From Planctomycetaceae bacterium (GTDB lineage: Bacteria > Planctomycetota > Phycisphaerae > SM23-33): a DNA stretch of 64,000 bases. Location: the NCBI GenBank assembly GCA_021371965.1, contig JAJFVE010000131.1, forward strand, positions 7,048 to 71,047, given 5' to 3'. Shown here one piece after another: positions 17,002-24,044 of the stretch. Below the pieces are notes generated by a model that was not told where the DNA came from, searched no databases, and saw nothing but the letters and a program-made list of their open reading frames with translations. The stretch's first letter is position 1. Every line of letters begins with the position of its first letter. Position numbers and translations under genes: made by a program.

Positions 17002-18366
17002 TCACCATCGCGCCCAGACTGCACTTGGCCCGCTGCTTTTAAAGGTGGTGATGGTGTACCCATGTTCCTTAGCCCACGCGACGCCCGCGTCATGCAGAGC
17101 TTGATTGCCGCTATTGAGGTATATGGAAGCCATTGTGCTATCGCCCGACGCGTTCAAGACGGCGATCATTTCTGGTACGATTGCATCGTTCCCTAAGGTG
17201 ATGAATGCGTTGACGGCATTCAGTCGTTTCTTCTCATTCTCGGACTTCATGTCTGGTGCTAGTATGGCCCTTGTCGTGTGCCAGTTCTTCTTGGCCTTGT
17301 CGCTCCTCAGACAGATCCAGAAGTACACGTTTTCGCGATCCGATGAAGGTCGCCAACCCAGTTGGTCGAGGGCAGTTCCAATCTCGGCGTTTGCCCCCCA
17401 ATCAGGCAGTGCGGCTACCAAGGGGCCTATCGCTCGTCGGTCGCCCAGCTTTCCCAGTGATGCTGCGGCACGGCGACGTTGGTGGTATAAACGGAGACAG
17501 GCGATGCGCGGCTCAACAGCTTTTTCATCCACTTCCATCCACTTCGTGTTGGCGGCGTCGCGTACACTGGAGTTTTTATCTTCCACTGCAATCTTTGCTA
17601 ATAATGCTCGGTCAGTCAGTCTTTCGGCGGCTGCTGCTCGCACTGCAGGAGCCGCCGCCTCTACCGCCAGCTTGCTCAGCGTAGCCTCGTCCTTGAGTTG
17701 GGCTACGAAGTTCGCTGTCCCTCCCTCTTTGTCTTCAAGCGCCAGCTTGGTCAATAGCACTGGGTCCTTGAGTTTTGTTGCTGCGGCGGCTCGCGACTCA
17801 GAGGAAATGGCTTCTCGGGCTACCTTGCTCAACAATATCTGATCTGTCAGTCTCCCCGAATCTATTGCAAAGCGGGCGTTTGAACCATAGGGATCCTCAA
17901 TCGCGACTTTGGCGAGGAATTCTTGGTTCTTTAGGTTTATGAGCCCGCATACGGCGCTTGTGCGAAGATCGCGATTCTTGTCGCTAAGCGCTATCCTTGC
18001 CAGTATTGCGCCATCGGTAATGTTACGTACGGCTACGCCACGCTCACGCTCATTCCCGCTTTCTGCCACTACCTTGGCCAATACTGTTTGGTCAGTGAGA
18101 TTCAACAGTGCAGCCACCCGCACTTCTTCGTCTTTGTCCTCTGTAGCCATCTTGGCCAGCAGGATTTGATCGGTTGTCTTCTTTGCCGCTCTGGCTCTTT
18201 CTTTGGGGTCAGGGCTAGTGGGGTTCGGTTTTTCGCACCCCCCCCACAGAAGACCCAACACGGCAACGATAACCCAACAGTAAGTGATCTTTTCGATAGG
18301 GGATTTCGGGGTTGTCACTCTCTTCAGGAGGAGGTCTTTCTTCGAGAATACTTTCCGTGGTGGCAT
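17002..18366 (-). CDS. Lipoprotein with LTDQxLLAK helical repeats (HEAT-like)
   Basis: Predicted 454 aa. A hydrophobic segment ends in a lipobox (VIVAVLGLLWGGC, Cys about residue 44), preceded by an unusually long charged N-terminus; a GTG further in could be the true start. From about residue 60 to 290 there are roughly ten units of about 23 residues with the pattern LTDQxLLAKxAxED followed by VRxAAxxx. These are tandem two-helix repeats of HEAT type, typical of protein-protein binding. The last 150 residues contain further HEAT-like units (RRRAAASLGKLGDRRAIGPLVAAL). It starts 14 bp after the endonuclease-like gene on the same strand, so the two are probably co-transcribed. Function unknown. 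Confidence 0.75.
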   Translation of the reverse strand: MPPRKVFSKKDLLLKRVTTPKSPIEKITYCWVIVAVLGLLWGGCEKPNPTSPDPKERARAAKKTTDQILLAKMATEDKDEEVRVAALLNLTDQTVLAKVVAESGNERERGVAVRNITDGAILARIALSDKNRDLRTSAVCGLINLKNQEFLAKVAIEDPYGSNARFAIDSGRLTDQILLSKVAREAISSESRAAAATKLKDPVLLTKLALEDKEGGTANFVAQLKDEATLSKLAVEAAAPAVRAAAAERLTDRALLAKIAVEDKNSSVRDAANTKWMEVDEKAVEPRIACLRLYHQRRRAAASLGKLGDRRAIGPLVAALPDWGANAEIGTALDQLGWRPSSDRENVYFWICLRSDKAKKNWHTTRAILAPDMKSENEKKRLNAVNAFITLGNDAIVPEMIAVLNASGDSTMASIYLNSGNQALHDAGVAWAKEHGYTITTFKSSGPSAVWARW

Positions 18367-18379
18367 GAGTCACTCCTTG

Positions 18380-18883
18380 TTAGAGATCGAGGCCAACAAC
18401 ATAAACCGGGACTTGGATAGCACTCTTGAAGTGGGGTAGATAGCGCGTGACCTTCTCAAAGGTCAAGCTGCCTTCCCAGTTCTGGCCGAGCGTCTTCATC
18501 TGTCGCTGGAACTCGCGCGTCGTGACGATGTAGATCCCCATGTCGATCTTGTTCAAAGCCGAGTAGGAGGATACTTGGAACTTGAGAAGGTCGAGGCCCA
18601 TGAAGGAGGCGTGGCCGAACTCGACTTCGACCCCGACGCGGTCTTTCAGGAAATCCATCTTGGCAGCGGGATCTCCGTCCTCGTCGAAGACCTGGGGCTG
18701 GCGGGTCCAGCCTTGCTTGACAAAGCTCACGTCCAGCAATTCGTTGAAGCGTGGGCGGGACAACTCCGCCAGGTTCATGTTGGGGTCCAGGAGTATCGTT
18801 TCCAGTTCCTGCTTGATCGATAGCCTGGCGTTGAGGACTTGTTCGGCAAAGCGGTAGGAGTACGTCTGCAGTCGGATTCGCAT
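18380..18883 (-). CDS. BglII/BstYI-like restriction endonuclease, orphan
   Basis: Predicted 167 aa. The segment KMDFLKDRVGVEVEFGHASFMGLDLLKFQ (residues about 75-103) matches the catalytic region of the BglII family, in which BglII uses Asp84 and the E-V-Q strand (Glu93, Gln95) to hold metal. Here the residues would be D77 in MDF and E-V-E. The following strand SALNKIDMGIYIVTTREF is also family-like. No DNA methyltransferase is present in the element or near it. The start has AAAGG 8 nt upstream. A restriction, type IV-like or other nuclease role in defence or element competition is inferred, not shown. Confidence 0.68.
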   Translation of the reverse strand: MRIRLQTYSYRFAEQVLNARLSIKQELETILLDPNMNLAELSRPRFNELLDVSFVKQGWTRQPQVFDEDGDPAAKMDFLKDRVGVEVEFGHASFMGLDLLKFQVSSYSALNKIDMGIYIVTTREFQRQMKTLGQNWEGSLTFEKVTRYLPHFKSAIQVPVYVVGLDL

Positions 18884-19134
18884 GTGTCTTGCCTTTCGAT
18901 GGTGCGGCTACAGTCTACGTCTTTGCTCGTGAAGTGCAAGAGTGCGAGGGGGCCCGCGTGGGTTGGGCGAAAACGAAGGCGGCGCTCCAGGCAGTTGGTC
19001 CTCGGCCTGTATAGACTCTCCCCTGCTGCAAGACCTGGTTCCAGGGCCATAGGGGGGTCGGCTTTCGCCCAAGGGTCCCACGCGGGCTGCCGGGGGGCAT
19101 AAGGATAAATTTACAGAATGGAAAGAAATATTGG

Positions 19135-19163
19135 TTGACGAAATGGATAGTCATGTGTAACAT
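19135..19163 (+). promoter_or_regulatory. Promoter of the element's rightward operon, leaderless
   Basis: TTGACG (19135-19140), a 17-nt spacer and TAACAT (19158-19163) end 6 nt before the ATG at 19170. Transcription should begin at or beside the A of the start codon. Confidence 0.5.
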
Positions 19164-19169
19164 ACTGAC

Positions 19170-19610
19170 ATGGGCCGAAAGATCGATTTCCCACTGGTTG
19201 GGCCGCCTCACAGGTGGTTAACGTCGAAGGCTGTGAGCCGGATTGAGGGGACCAACTGGTGGGTGGAGAAGAATCGGCTGTGGTACTTCCGTCATTGGAT
19301 GGCGGAGGTCCAAAAGGCTCACGGTGGAAACCTGCTGCCGCTGCAGTGGGTGCCGGATTATGTGGGAGTGTCGCGGGCGGCGGTGTACCAAAGGGCCAAG
19401 AGCGGTGGCCTGACGGTGTTTAGCTTTATCGTGGTTGCCAATAGTCGGACGATCCTGGGCGGCGTGCGGGAGCGGGAAACGCGAAAGCGATACGACTACG
19501 CGATACTGAGCGAGTGCGATGCATGGCGTGAGAAGCTGGAAGAGGCTTTTGAGGATGCGATAACGAACTGGGAAGACGAGGAAGAGCGTCGAGCTAAGGA
19601 AGGCAGGTGA
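19170..19610 (+). CDS. Element protein with helix-turn-helix, probable regulator
   Basis: Predicted 146 aa. The central segment VPDYVGVSRAAVYQRAKSGGL (about residues 60-82) reads as a helix-turn-helix. The N-terminal part has aromatic and basic residues (WWVEKNRLWYFRHW) and the C-terminus is a charged helix (REKLEEAFEDAITNWEDEEE). First gene of the rightward operon, beginning at an apparently leaderless start, and divergent from the endonuclease and lipoprotein genes, so it could control both directions. No family was recognised. Confidence 0.65.
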   Translation: MGRKIDFPLVGPPHRWLTSKAVSRIEGTNWWVEKNRLWYFRHWMAEVQKAHGGNLLPLQWVPDYVGVSRAAVYQRAKSGGLTVFSFIVVANSRTILGGVRERETRKRYDYAILSECDAWREKLEEAFEDAITNWEDEEERRAKEGR

Positions 19611-19612
19611 GT

Positions 19613-19789
19613 ATGAAGATATTTGAGGTCAATGCCGGGGAGCGGGAGACCTTCGTGGTCCTGAAGGATCAGGGGGGCCGGGAAGCGCTATACGAGTTCC
19701 AGAGCAACGCGCGGAAGTTCTCTGCGCAGTTGGTGAAGGTGCCGCTGCTCCTGGCGAAATCGGTGCTTGGGAAGTTGAAGAAGAAATAA
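19613..19789 (+). CDS. Small conserved-context element protein, unknown
   Basis: Predicted 58 aa (MKIFEVNAGERETFVVLKDQ...), ending in a basic tail KLKKK. It starts 2 nt after the stop of the HTH gene, with AAGGAAGG 8 nt upstream; a GTG two codons earlier overlaps that stop. Composition fits a short alpha/beta protein. No function can be assigned; its place before the replication gene suggests an accessory replication or control role. Confidence 0.55.
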   Translation: MKIFEVNAGERETFVVLKDQGGREALYEFQSNARKFSAQLVKVPLLLAKSVLGKLKKK

Positions 19790-19884
19790 TCTGGTTAGCC
19801 CGCAGTTAGCTAAGCCCTCGTTGGGTGTCAGTCAGCCATGGGCGTTTCCGAGGCGGTAACGTGCCGCCGGTAAGGAGATCATCC

Positions 19885-21144
19885 ATGGCTGTTTGTGTAT
19901 CTGGAGAGTACGAAGAACGGGAAGATCGGCAGGATGGGCGGGGCGAGGGGCCCCCGGCCCCGGCGGGGCCGGGGGGCGGCGACCCGCCCGGCATGACAGG
20001 CCCTATAACATGTCATGCCGGTAGGACAGGGTACTGGGAACCGGAGGTGGTGGACGTCCTCCTGGCGGGGATTGATACCCTAGACCTCGGGTTGTACGTC
20101 GAGTGGGACTTTGGGGAGATCGATCTGCGAGAGAGCCTTGCCAGGGCGAAGGTCGAGGCCTCCGGTGAGAACTCGGCGTTGTGGGCGGATTGTCGCTCGG
20201 GGACGTGCTTGGTGTACCCCTCCGCAGGGAAGCGGACATATCGCTTCCACGTCGAGACGCTCACGTTCCATGCCTGGCTGTTCAAGACGATTCTTCGCGA
20301 TGGTACCCCCGATATCTACGTGAGCATTAAGGCGGCGAGTCTTTGGGCCGGTGTGCTGGAGGCCGTCGAGAAGGTCCAGGAGTTCTTCGTATCGCATGGG
20401 GTCAAGGTCAAGGCGGTGCAGCCCAGCCGGTGCGATATCTGCGCCGACTTCCTGATCCGTGGCGGCGTTTCGCTGTGGTATCTGTTGGACCATAAGGTCC
20501 CCAGCAACATGAAGACCAATCCGCACATGGCTGGGGATGTCTTGGAAACCTTCTATATCGGCGGCCGCGCATCTCCTATAAGGGCCAGGCTGTACGACAA
20601 GGCGAAAGAGGTCCTGCTGCACGGTAAGGAATGGTTCAAGGAACTCTGGGACTTGGGCGAGATACGCGACGTGTGGCGGGTCGAGTTTCAACTGCGGCGC
20701 GTCGCACTACGTTCGTATGGGATCGAAACCGTTGGCGATCTGCGGGAGAAGCTGGGCGGCATCTGGAAAGATCTTACCTCGGACTGGTTCTGTCTGCGTG
20801 CCCTCGACGATCCAAAGACCTCGCGTCGGTCGGTGATGCCCTTCTGGGAAATGGTCCAGGGCGTTGCGAAGAAGTTGGGGCCTGCGGTGGAGGCCAGGCG
20901 GGTGGTCGACAAAGGTCGGGCCGCATCCGTGGGCTGGCACGTGAACCGCGGCGCTTCTTCGCTCGTTGTATACGCTGCGCTGATGGGCCTGGGGGATCTG
21001 GATCAGGCGATAGAAGGTTACGCGGAGTGCCTCAGGGCCTTCCATCTTGAGGAAGGGCGGGATTTCGAGGCCGCATATCGAAAGAGGTGTGTCGAGTGCG
21101 GCCTGGACGATGGAGAAGGGGTTGGCGATGACATCCCCTTCTGA
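19885..21144 (+). CDS. Rep_trans-family replication initiator / MobT-type relaxase
   Basis: Predicted 419 aa. Family-like segments are SRCDICADFLIRG (metal/active-site strand), RLYDKAKE (about residue 237), DVWRVEFQLRR and a C-terminal helical region. These resemble the rolling-circle initiator family PF02486 that includes pT181 RepC-like proteins and the ICEBs1 relaxase NicK. Such proteins nick one DNA strand by a tyrosine to start replication or transfer. The ATG at 19885 has TAAGGAG 8 nt upstream and is preferred to the GTG at 19825. The first 50 residues (PPAPAGPGGGDPPG) are low-complexity and are encoded across two perfect inverted repeats. Confidence 0.8.
   Translation: MAVCVSGEYEEREDRQDGRGEGPPAPAGPGGGDPPGMTGPITCHAGRTGYWEPEVVDVLLAGIDTLDLGLYVEWDFGEIDLRESLARAKVEASGENSALWADCRSGTCLVYPSAGKRTYRFHVETLTFHAWLFKTILRDGTPDIYVSIKAASLWAGVLEAVEKVQEFFVSHGVKVKAVQPSRCDICADFLIRGGVSLWYLLDHKVPSNMKTNPHMAGDVLETFYIGGRASPIRARLYDKAKEVLLHGKEWFKELWDLGEIRDVWRVEFQLRRVALRSYGIETVGDLREKLGGIWKDLTSDWFCLRALDDPKTSRRSVMPFWEMVQGVAKKLGPAVEARRVVDKGRAASVGWHVNRGASSLVVYAALMGLGDLDQAIEGYAECLRAFHLEEGRDFEAAYRKRCVECGLDDGEGVGDDIPF
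19951..19975. repeat. Perfect 11-bp GC inverted repeat with 3-nt loop in the rep gene
   Basis: CCCCCGGCCCC (19951-19961), loop GGC, GGGGCCGGGGG (19965-19975). It lies within codons 23-31 of the initiator gene and stands next to a second inverted repeat, as in rolling-circle origins. Confidence 0.8.
19988..20021. other. Candidate double-strand origin / oriT hairpin
   Basis: CCGGCATGACA (19988-19998) and TGTCATGCCGG (20011-20021) form a perfect 11-bp inverted repeat around a 12-nt loop containing CTATAA. In pT181-type plasmids and in ICEBs1 the nick site lies in or beside such a hairpin within or overlapping the 5' part of the initiator gene. Assigning it as the nick site is an inference. Confidence 0.55.
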
Positions 21145-21355
21145 AAGCGTGGCGGTGCTGTCGGAGTACCTCTCTCCCAAGGAACTGGCGCGGCGTTGGC
21201 AGTGTTCGCGCACGAGCGTGGACAGGATCGCAGCCAGGGCTGGGCTGTCCCGCGTGTTCCTGGGCGAAGGGCGCAACGGAATCGTGCGTTACGTGCGGGC
21301 CGAGGTCGAGGCCTTCGAGGCGACCCGCATCGTGAAGGGGGGTGAGGGCTCATGA
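21128..21355 (+). CDS. Excisionase-like HTH protein
   Basis: Predicted 75 aa. SEYLSPKELARRWQCSRTSVDRIAARAGLSRVFLGEGRNGIVRYVRAEVEAFEA is a MerR/excisionase-type winged HTH (HTH_17-like): helix-turn-helix, a short wing and a C-terminal helix with the usual VRYVRAEVEAF ending. It overlaps the rep stop by 17 bp, so the genes are translationally coupled, and has a GGAG/AAGG site upstream. Likely directs excision or transcription of the element. A 3' fragment of a second copy survives at 14992-15057. Confidence 0.75.
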   Translation: MTSPSESVAVLSEYLSPKELARRWQCSRTSVDRIAARAGLSRVFLGEGRNGIVRYVRAEVEAFEATRIVKGGEGS

Positions 21356-21470
21356 AGCAAAGCGGCGGGCCTGGATGAGCTCCAGACCCGCCTTACATCC
21401 TTCGGTCCCGATTTCGTAGATCGGGGCTCTATCCAAAGACTACCCCGGTTGTGCAAGTCCGCCGGGGTAG
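21290..21470 (+). repeat. 180-bp direct repeat, copy 2 (three-hairpin module)
   Basis: Hairpins at 21364-21392 (11 pairs with one C/A mismatch), 21407-21425 (CCCGAT/ATCGGG) and 21440-21470 (CTACCCCGG/CCGGGGTAG, perfect) follow the HTH gene. They could end the rightward operon or form a structured RNA. A peptide-sized frame (MKQSGGPG) starts in the HTH stop codon. The same module is at 14992-15171. Confidence 0.88.
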
Positions 21471-21517
21471 TTTGCTTGTAGGAGTTGGCGGGGAGTCTGT
21501 ACGTGTTAGTTATGAGG

Positions 21518-21922
21518 TCAGTCGAGAAGCAAGATCCGGACGTCGACTATCTCCGTGAGCGGGCCGTCTTGGGTCGTTGTTATGACTTTGACCTGCTCAA
21601 TGCTGATCCATGCGCCCAGCTTCACTTTGGGGTCTAGCCAGAAGTCTTCGCGGTCATACTCGATATCGCGTCTGTCGGTCTCAATCCGCACGACGTCGTG
21701 CTCCTCGTTGAACTCGTCCCGGCACAGTCCAACATGAGTGACCACCCCTGAATGGACAGTCTTGGAGATCCTGCCGGTATTGAACATTGTCCACCAGTTG
21801 GGGGAGCCGATGAGCCCGTAACGTTTGATGTAGTTGGGAGAGAGTTGGCGCAGCCTTAGGTTGATGTTTTCGACATAGCCGTTGAGGCCATGCTCGCGGA
21901 GGTCATAGAGTACGTGAGGCAT
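21518..21922 (-). CDS. Unknown 134-aa cargo protein of the intact element
   Basis: Predicted 134 aa, soluble, acidic and rich in beta-forming stretches (VVTHVGLCRDEFNEEHDVVRIETDRRDIEYDREDFWLDPKVKLGAWISIEQVKVI). No family recognised. It occupies the slot between the three-hairpin module and the integrase, the position taken by the DUF805 gene in the decayed element, so it is likely an exchangeable accessory gene. The N-terminal part (YDLREHGLNGYVENINLRLRQLSPNYIKRYGLIG) is basic. Confidence 0.65.
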   Translation of the reverse strand: MPHVLYDLREHGLNGYVENINLRLRQLSPNYIKRYGLIGSPNWWTMFNTGRISKTVHSGVVTHVGLCRDEFNEEHDVVRIETDRRDIEYDREDFWLDPKVKLGAWISIEQVKVITTTQDGPLTEIVDVRILLLD

Positions 21923-21993
21923 AGTCGTTGATGGTCGCTGTTGTTTGCTCTTGTGTCAACAGCCTTGGAGCGGAGCGGGTGGATGCCAGATTG

Positions 21994-23169
21994 CTAAGCC
22001 GTTTGGGTTGTGCATTTGTCTGTCGATTCGAACTCCACGCTGTCTATGAGCGTTGCGGGTATCAAGCTGGCGTAGTGCAGGCGGCAAATCTCTGGACTGT
22101 TACCCATAAGGGCGCTGACCTTGTACAGGCTCTCTCCCTTGCTGGCGAGGTGGCTTCCGAAGGTGTGTCGATAGTCCAGGCAAGTCCAGGACAGCTTGGC
22201 GCGAGCGTTGGCCACGTGCAGGGCCTTCGAAAAGTTATCTACATCCCATCGGTGTCCGTCGGGGCTAGGGAAGTACCAGCCGCCGATCGAGGGCTTGGGG
22301 GCGTACTTGTCCAGCCAGGAGCGCAGTGCGGTGCTGATCGGCACTGCGCGATTGTCACGTGTCTTGGGCTGCCAGGCCTGATCGTGCACGGTCTTGGCGC
22401 GTATGCGGATCATGCCGTTGGTGCCGGCGGCCAGGTCCACGTCTTCGACTTGGAGCCAGAGTAGTTCCTCGCGGCGCAGACCAGCGTAGATGTACATGGC
22501 AACCGTTGTGTGCAGTTCGGGCTGGTCGGCCAGGGCGTCGAGCTGCTCGTCGATCTGTGCCAGGGTGAGGAAGCGGATCTCGGGGGCCTTCTGGCGGTAC
22601 CGTTCGACAGCCTGGGCGGGATTCTTATCGTTGGGCATCTTCACGCCTGCCTGGGTCATGGACCAACTGAACAGGCGCGACAGGACCTCGCGGTATCGAT
22701 TGGCTGTGCGCGGCGCCAGGCCTTTGAGGCGCGCGCTCGATGAGATAAACTCCGCCACCTGAGCGGTGGTGATCTCCTCGAGGATCGCGGCCTGGATGCG
22801 GGGGCATTTGCGGCGTCCATCGGTCGGGTGCTTCTTGCGCTTCCAGACGCGGGGGTTCTGCTTGCGGCCGATCTGCTCAAGCTCGGGGATGATCGGGCCA
22901 AAGATCACACGGAGAATGTTTGCATCCTTGAGGACACTGTTGGGGCTCTTGGCGACGCGGATGTGGTCGAGGTAGGTCTTCACTGCCTGGGCCAGGGGCG
23001 TCTTGGTCGGCAGCGGGTTTTCTTCGCCCTGGTCGAGTTGGCCTTCGATCTGGCGCAGCTTGGCCTTGGCGATTTGAATTGATCCGGTCTTGAGAGAAAC
23101 CTTGCGGGGCTGTCCCGCGATGTACCACTTGGCGTAAAAGATTCCGTTGCGTTTGAATAATCCTGCCAT
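21994..23169 (-). CDS. Tyrosine integrase of the tRNA-Arg element
   Basis: Predicted 391 aa, with N-terminal arm-binding and SAM-like core domains (AQAVKTYLDHIRVAK, ITTAQVAEFISSSARLKGLAPRTANRYREVLSRLFSWS) and a C-terminal catalytic domain. Visible catalytic residues are Arg in YAGLRREELLWL, Lys near IRAKTVHDQ, Arg in LDYRHTFGSHL and Tyr in CRLHYASL. The first His of the HxxR box is Leu here and the second His position is Asn (ALMGNS); the remnant copy shares both, so this is a subfamily trait rather than damage. It lies directly downstream of the tRNA, reading away from it, 147 bp from the att core. Confidence 0.92.
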   Translation of the reverse strand: MAGLFKRNGIFYAKWYIAGQPRKVSLKTGSIQIAKAKLRQIEGQLDQGEENPLPTKTPLAQAVKTYLDHIRVAKSPNSVLKDANILRVIFGPIIPELEQIGRKQNPRVWKRKKHPTDGRRKCPRIQAAILEEITTAQVAEFISSSARLKGLAPRTANRYREVLSRLFSWSMTQAGVKMPNDKNPAQAVERYRQKAPEIRFLTLAQIDEQLDALADQPELHTTVAMYIYAGLRREELLWLQVEDVDLAAGTNGMIRIRAKTVHDQAWQPKTRDNRAVPISTALRSWLDKYAPKPSIGGWYFPSPDGHRWDVDNFSKALHVANARAKLSWTCLDYRHTFGSHLASKGESLYKVSALMGNSPEICRLHYASLIPATLIDSVEFESTDKCTTQTA

Positions 23170-23232
23170 GATCCGTACTCCTCTAACAGCGGGTGAACGT
23201 TCTGGCAGGTCCAGCCTTTTGGCCTGTGTTCG

Positions 23233-23251
23233 GTACCCACTTTGGTACCCA
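23233..23251. promoter_or_regulatory. 19-bp arm-like site, right copy
   Basis: Identical to 16905-16923. It is located between the integrase start and the tRNA, 65 bp inside the attR core. Confidence 0.5.
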
Positions 23252-23268
23252 CTTGGCTATTTCAGGCC

Positions 23269-23302
23269 AAAAAAAGAAGGACCTGCAATGTTGCAAGTCC
23301 TT
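23269..23302 (-). terminator. Element-supplied terminator of tRNA-Arg
   Basis: Read on the minus strand, AAGGACTTGCAA pairs with TTGCAGGTCCTT around a 2-nt loop and is followed by seven T. It lies 14 bp past the tRNA 3' end and replaces the original terminator now at 16710-16742. Confidence 0.8.
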
Positions 23303-23315
23303 CTGTGTGAATCAC

Positions 23316-23388
<73 letters not shown>

Positions 23389-23609
23389 TTGCGTATGCGG
23401 TGCCGGGCGGCAACGCAGCAGGGAATTGTAGGGGAGGGCGGCGGCTGCGTCAAGAGTGGGAATCATTCAGATGCGCATTTGCGGCATCGTGGCATGGCCG
23501 GTCCGGCACGCAGCGGCGTCTGGGCCGCCTCTGATCCTGAATGCCGAGTGGATCCGGCTTTTCCGCGCGGGGCTGAGCCACTACAATTGCTCGCAAGGAA
23601 ATTGAATCT

Positions 23610-24044
23610 ATGAAGATCTCGTTGGGATGCGACCACGCCGGGTTCGAGTACAAGGAAGCCATCAAGGTCTTCCTGCTCGGGCAGGGTATCGAGGTGGAAG
23701 ACTTCGGCACATTCTCGGCCGAACCGTGCGACTATCCGCAGTTCGTGCGCCCGGCGGCGCAGGCGGTGGCCAGCGGCGCGTGCGAGCGGGGGATCGTGCT
23801 CGGGGGCAGCGGCAATGGCGAGGCGATGGTCTCCAACCGCATCGCCGGCGTGCGCTGCGCCCTGTGCTGGAGTCTCCAGACGGCCGAACTGTCGCGGCGG
23901 CACAACGACGCCAACGTGCTCTCGCTGGGGGCCCGCACCATCAGCCTCGAGCTGGCGCTGCAGATCGTGCGAGTCTGGCTCGACACGCCCTTCGACGGCG
24001 GCCGCCACGCCCGCCGAATCGCCATGATGGACGGCGCCTCATGA
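23610..24044 (+). CDS. rpiB: Ribose-5-phosphate isomerase B family (RpiB/LacAB)
   Basis: Predicted 144 aa. SLGCDHAGFEYKEAI is the phosphate-binding N-terminus, and GIVLGGSGNGEAMVSNRI carries GGSGNGE at residues 65-71. In this actinobacterial-type signature the E. coli active-site Cys is Gly and a Glu (here Glu71) serves as base. RRHNDANVLSLGAR is the other conserved block. It interconverts ribulose-5-P and ribose-5-P, or a related sugar phosphate, in the cytoplasm. A candidate -10 (TACAAT, 23582-23587) and AAGGA lie upstream. The stop overlaps the next gene's ATG. Confidence 0.9.
   Translation: MKISLGCDHAGFEYKEAIKVFLLGQGIEVEDFGTFSAEPCDYPQFVRPAAQAVASGACERGIVLGGSGNGEAMVSNRIAGVRCALCWSLQTAELSRRHNDANVLSLGARTISLELALQIVRVWLDTPFDGGRHARRIAMMDGAS

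Noticed and set aside
17300..18150. CRISPR array or DNA satellite
   Set aside because: The periodic pattern is at protein level (about 23-residue LTDQ repeats). The DNA units are diverged and there are no spacers.
20631..21050. 139-aa ORF inside rep in another frame
   Set aside because: A shadow of the Rep_trans gene, which has a clear start, ribosome site and motifs.
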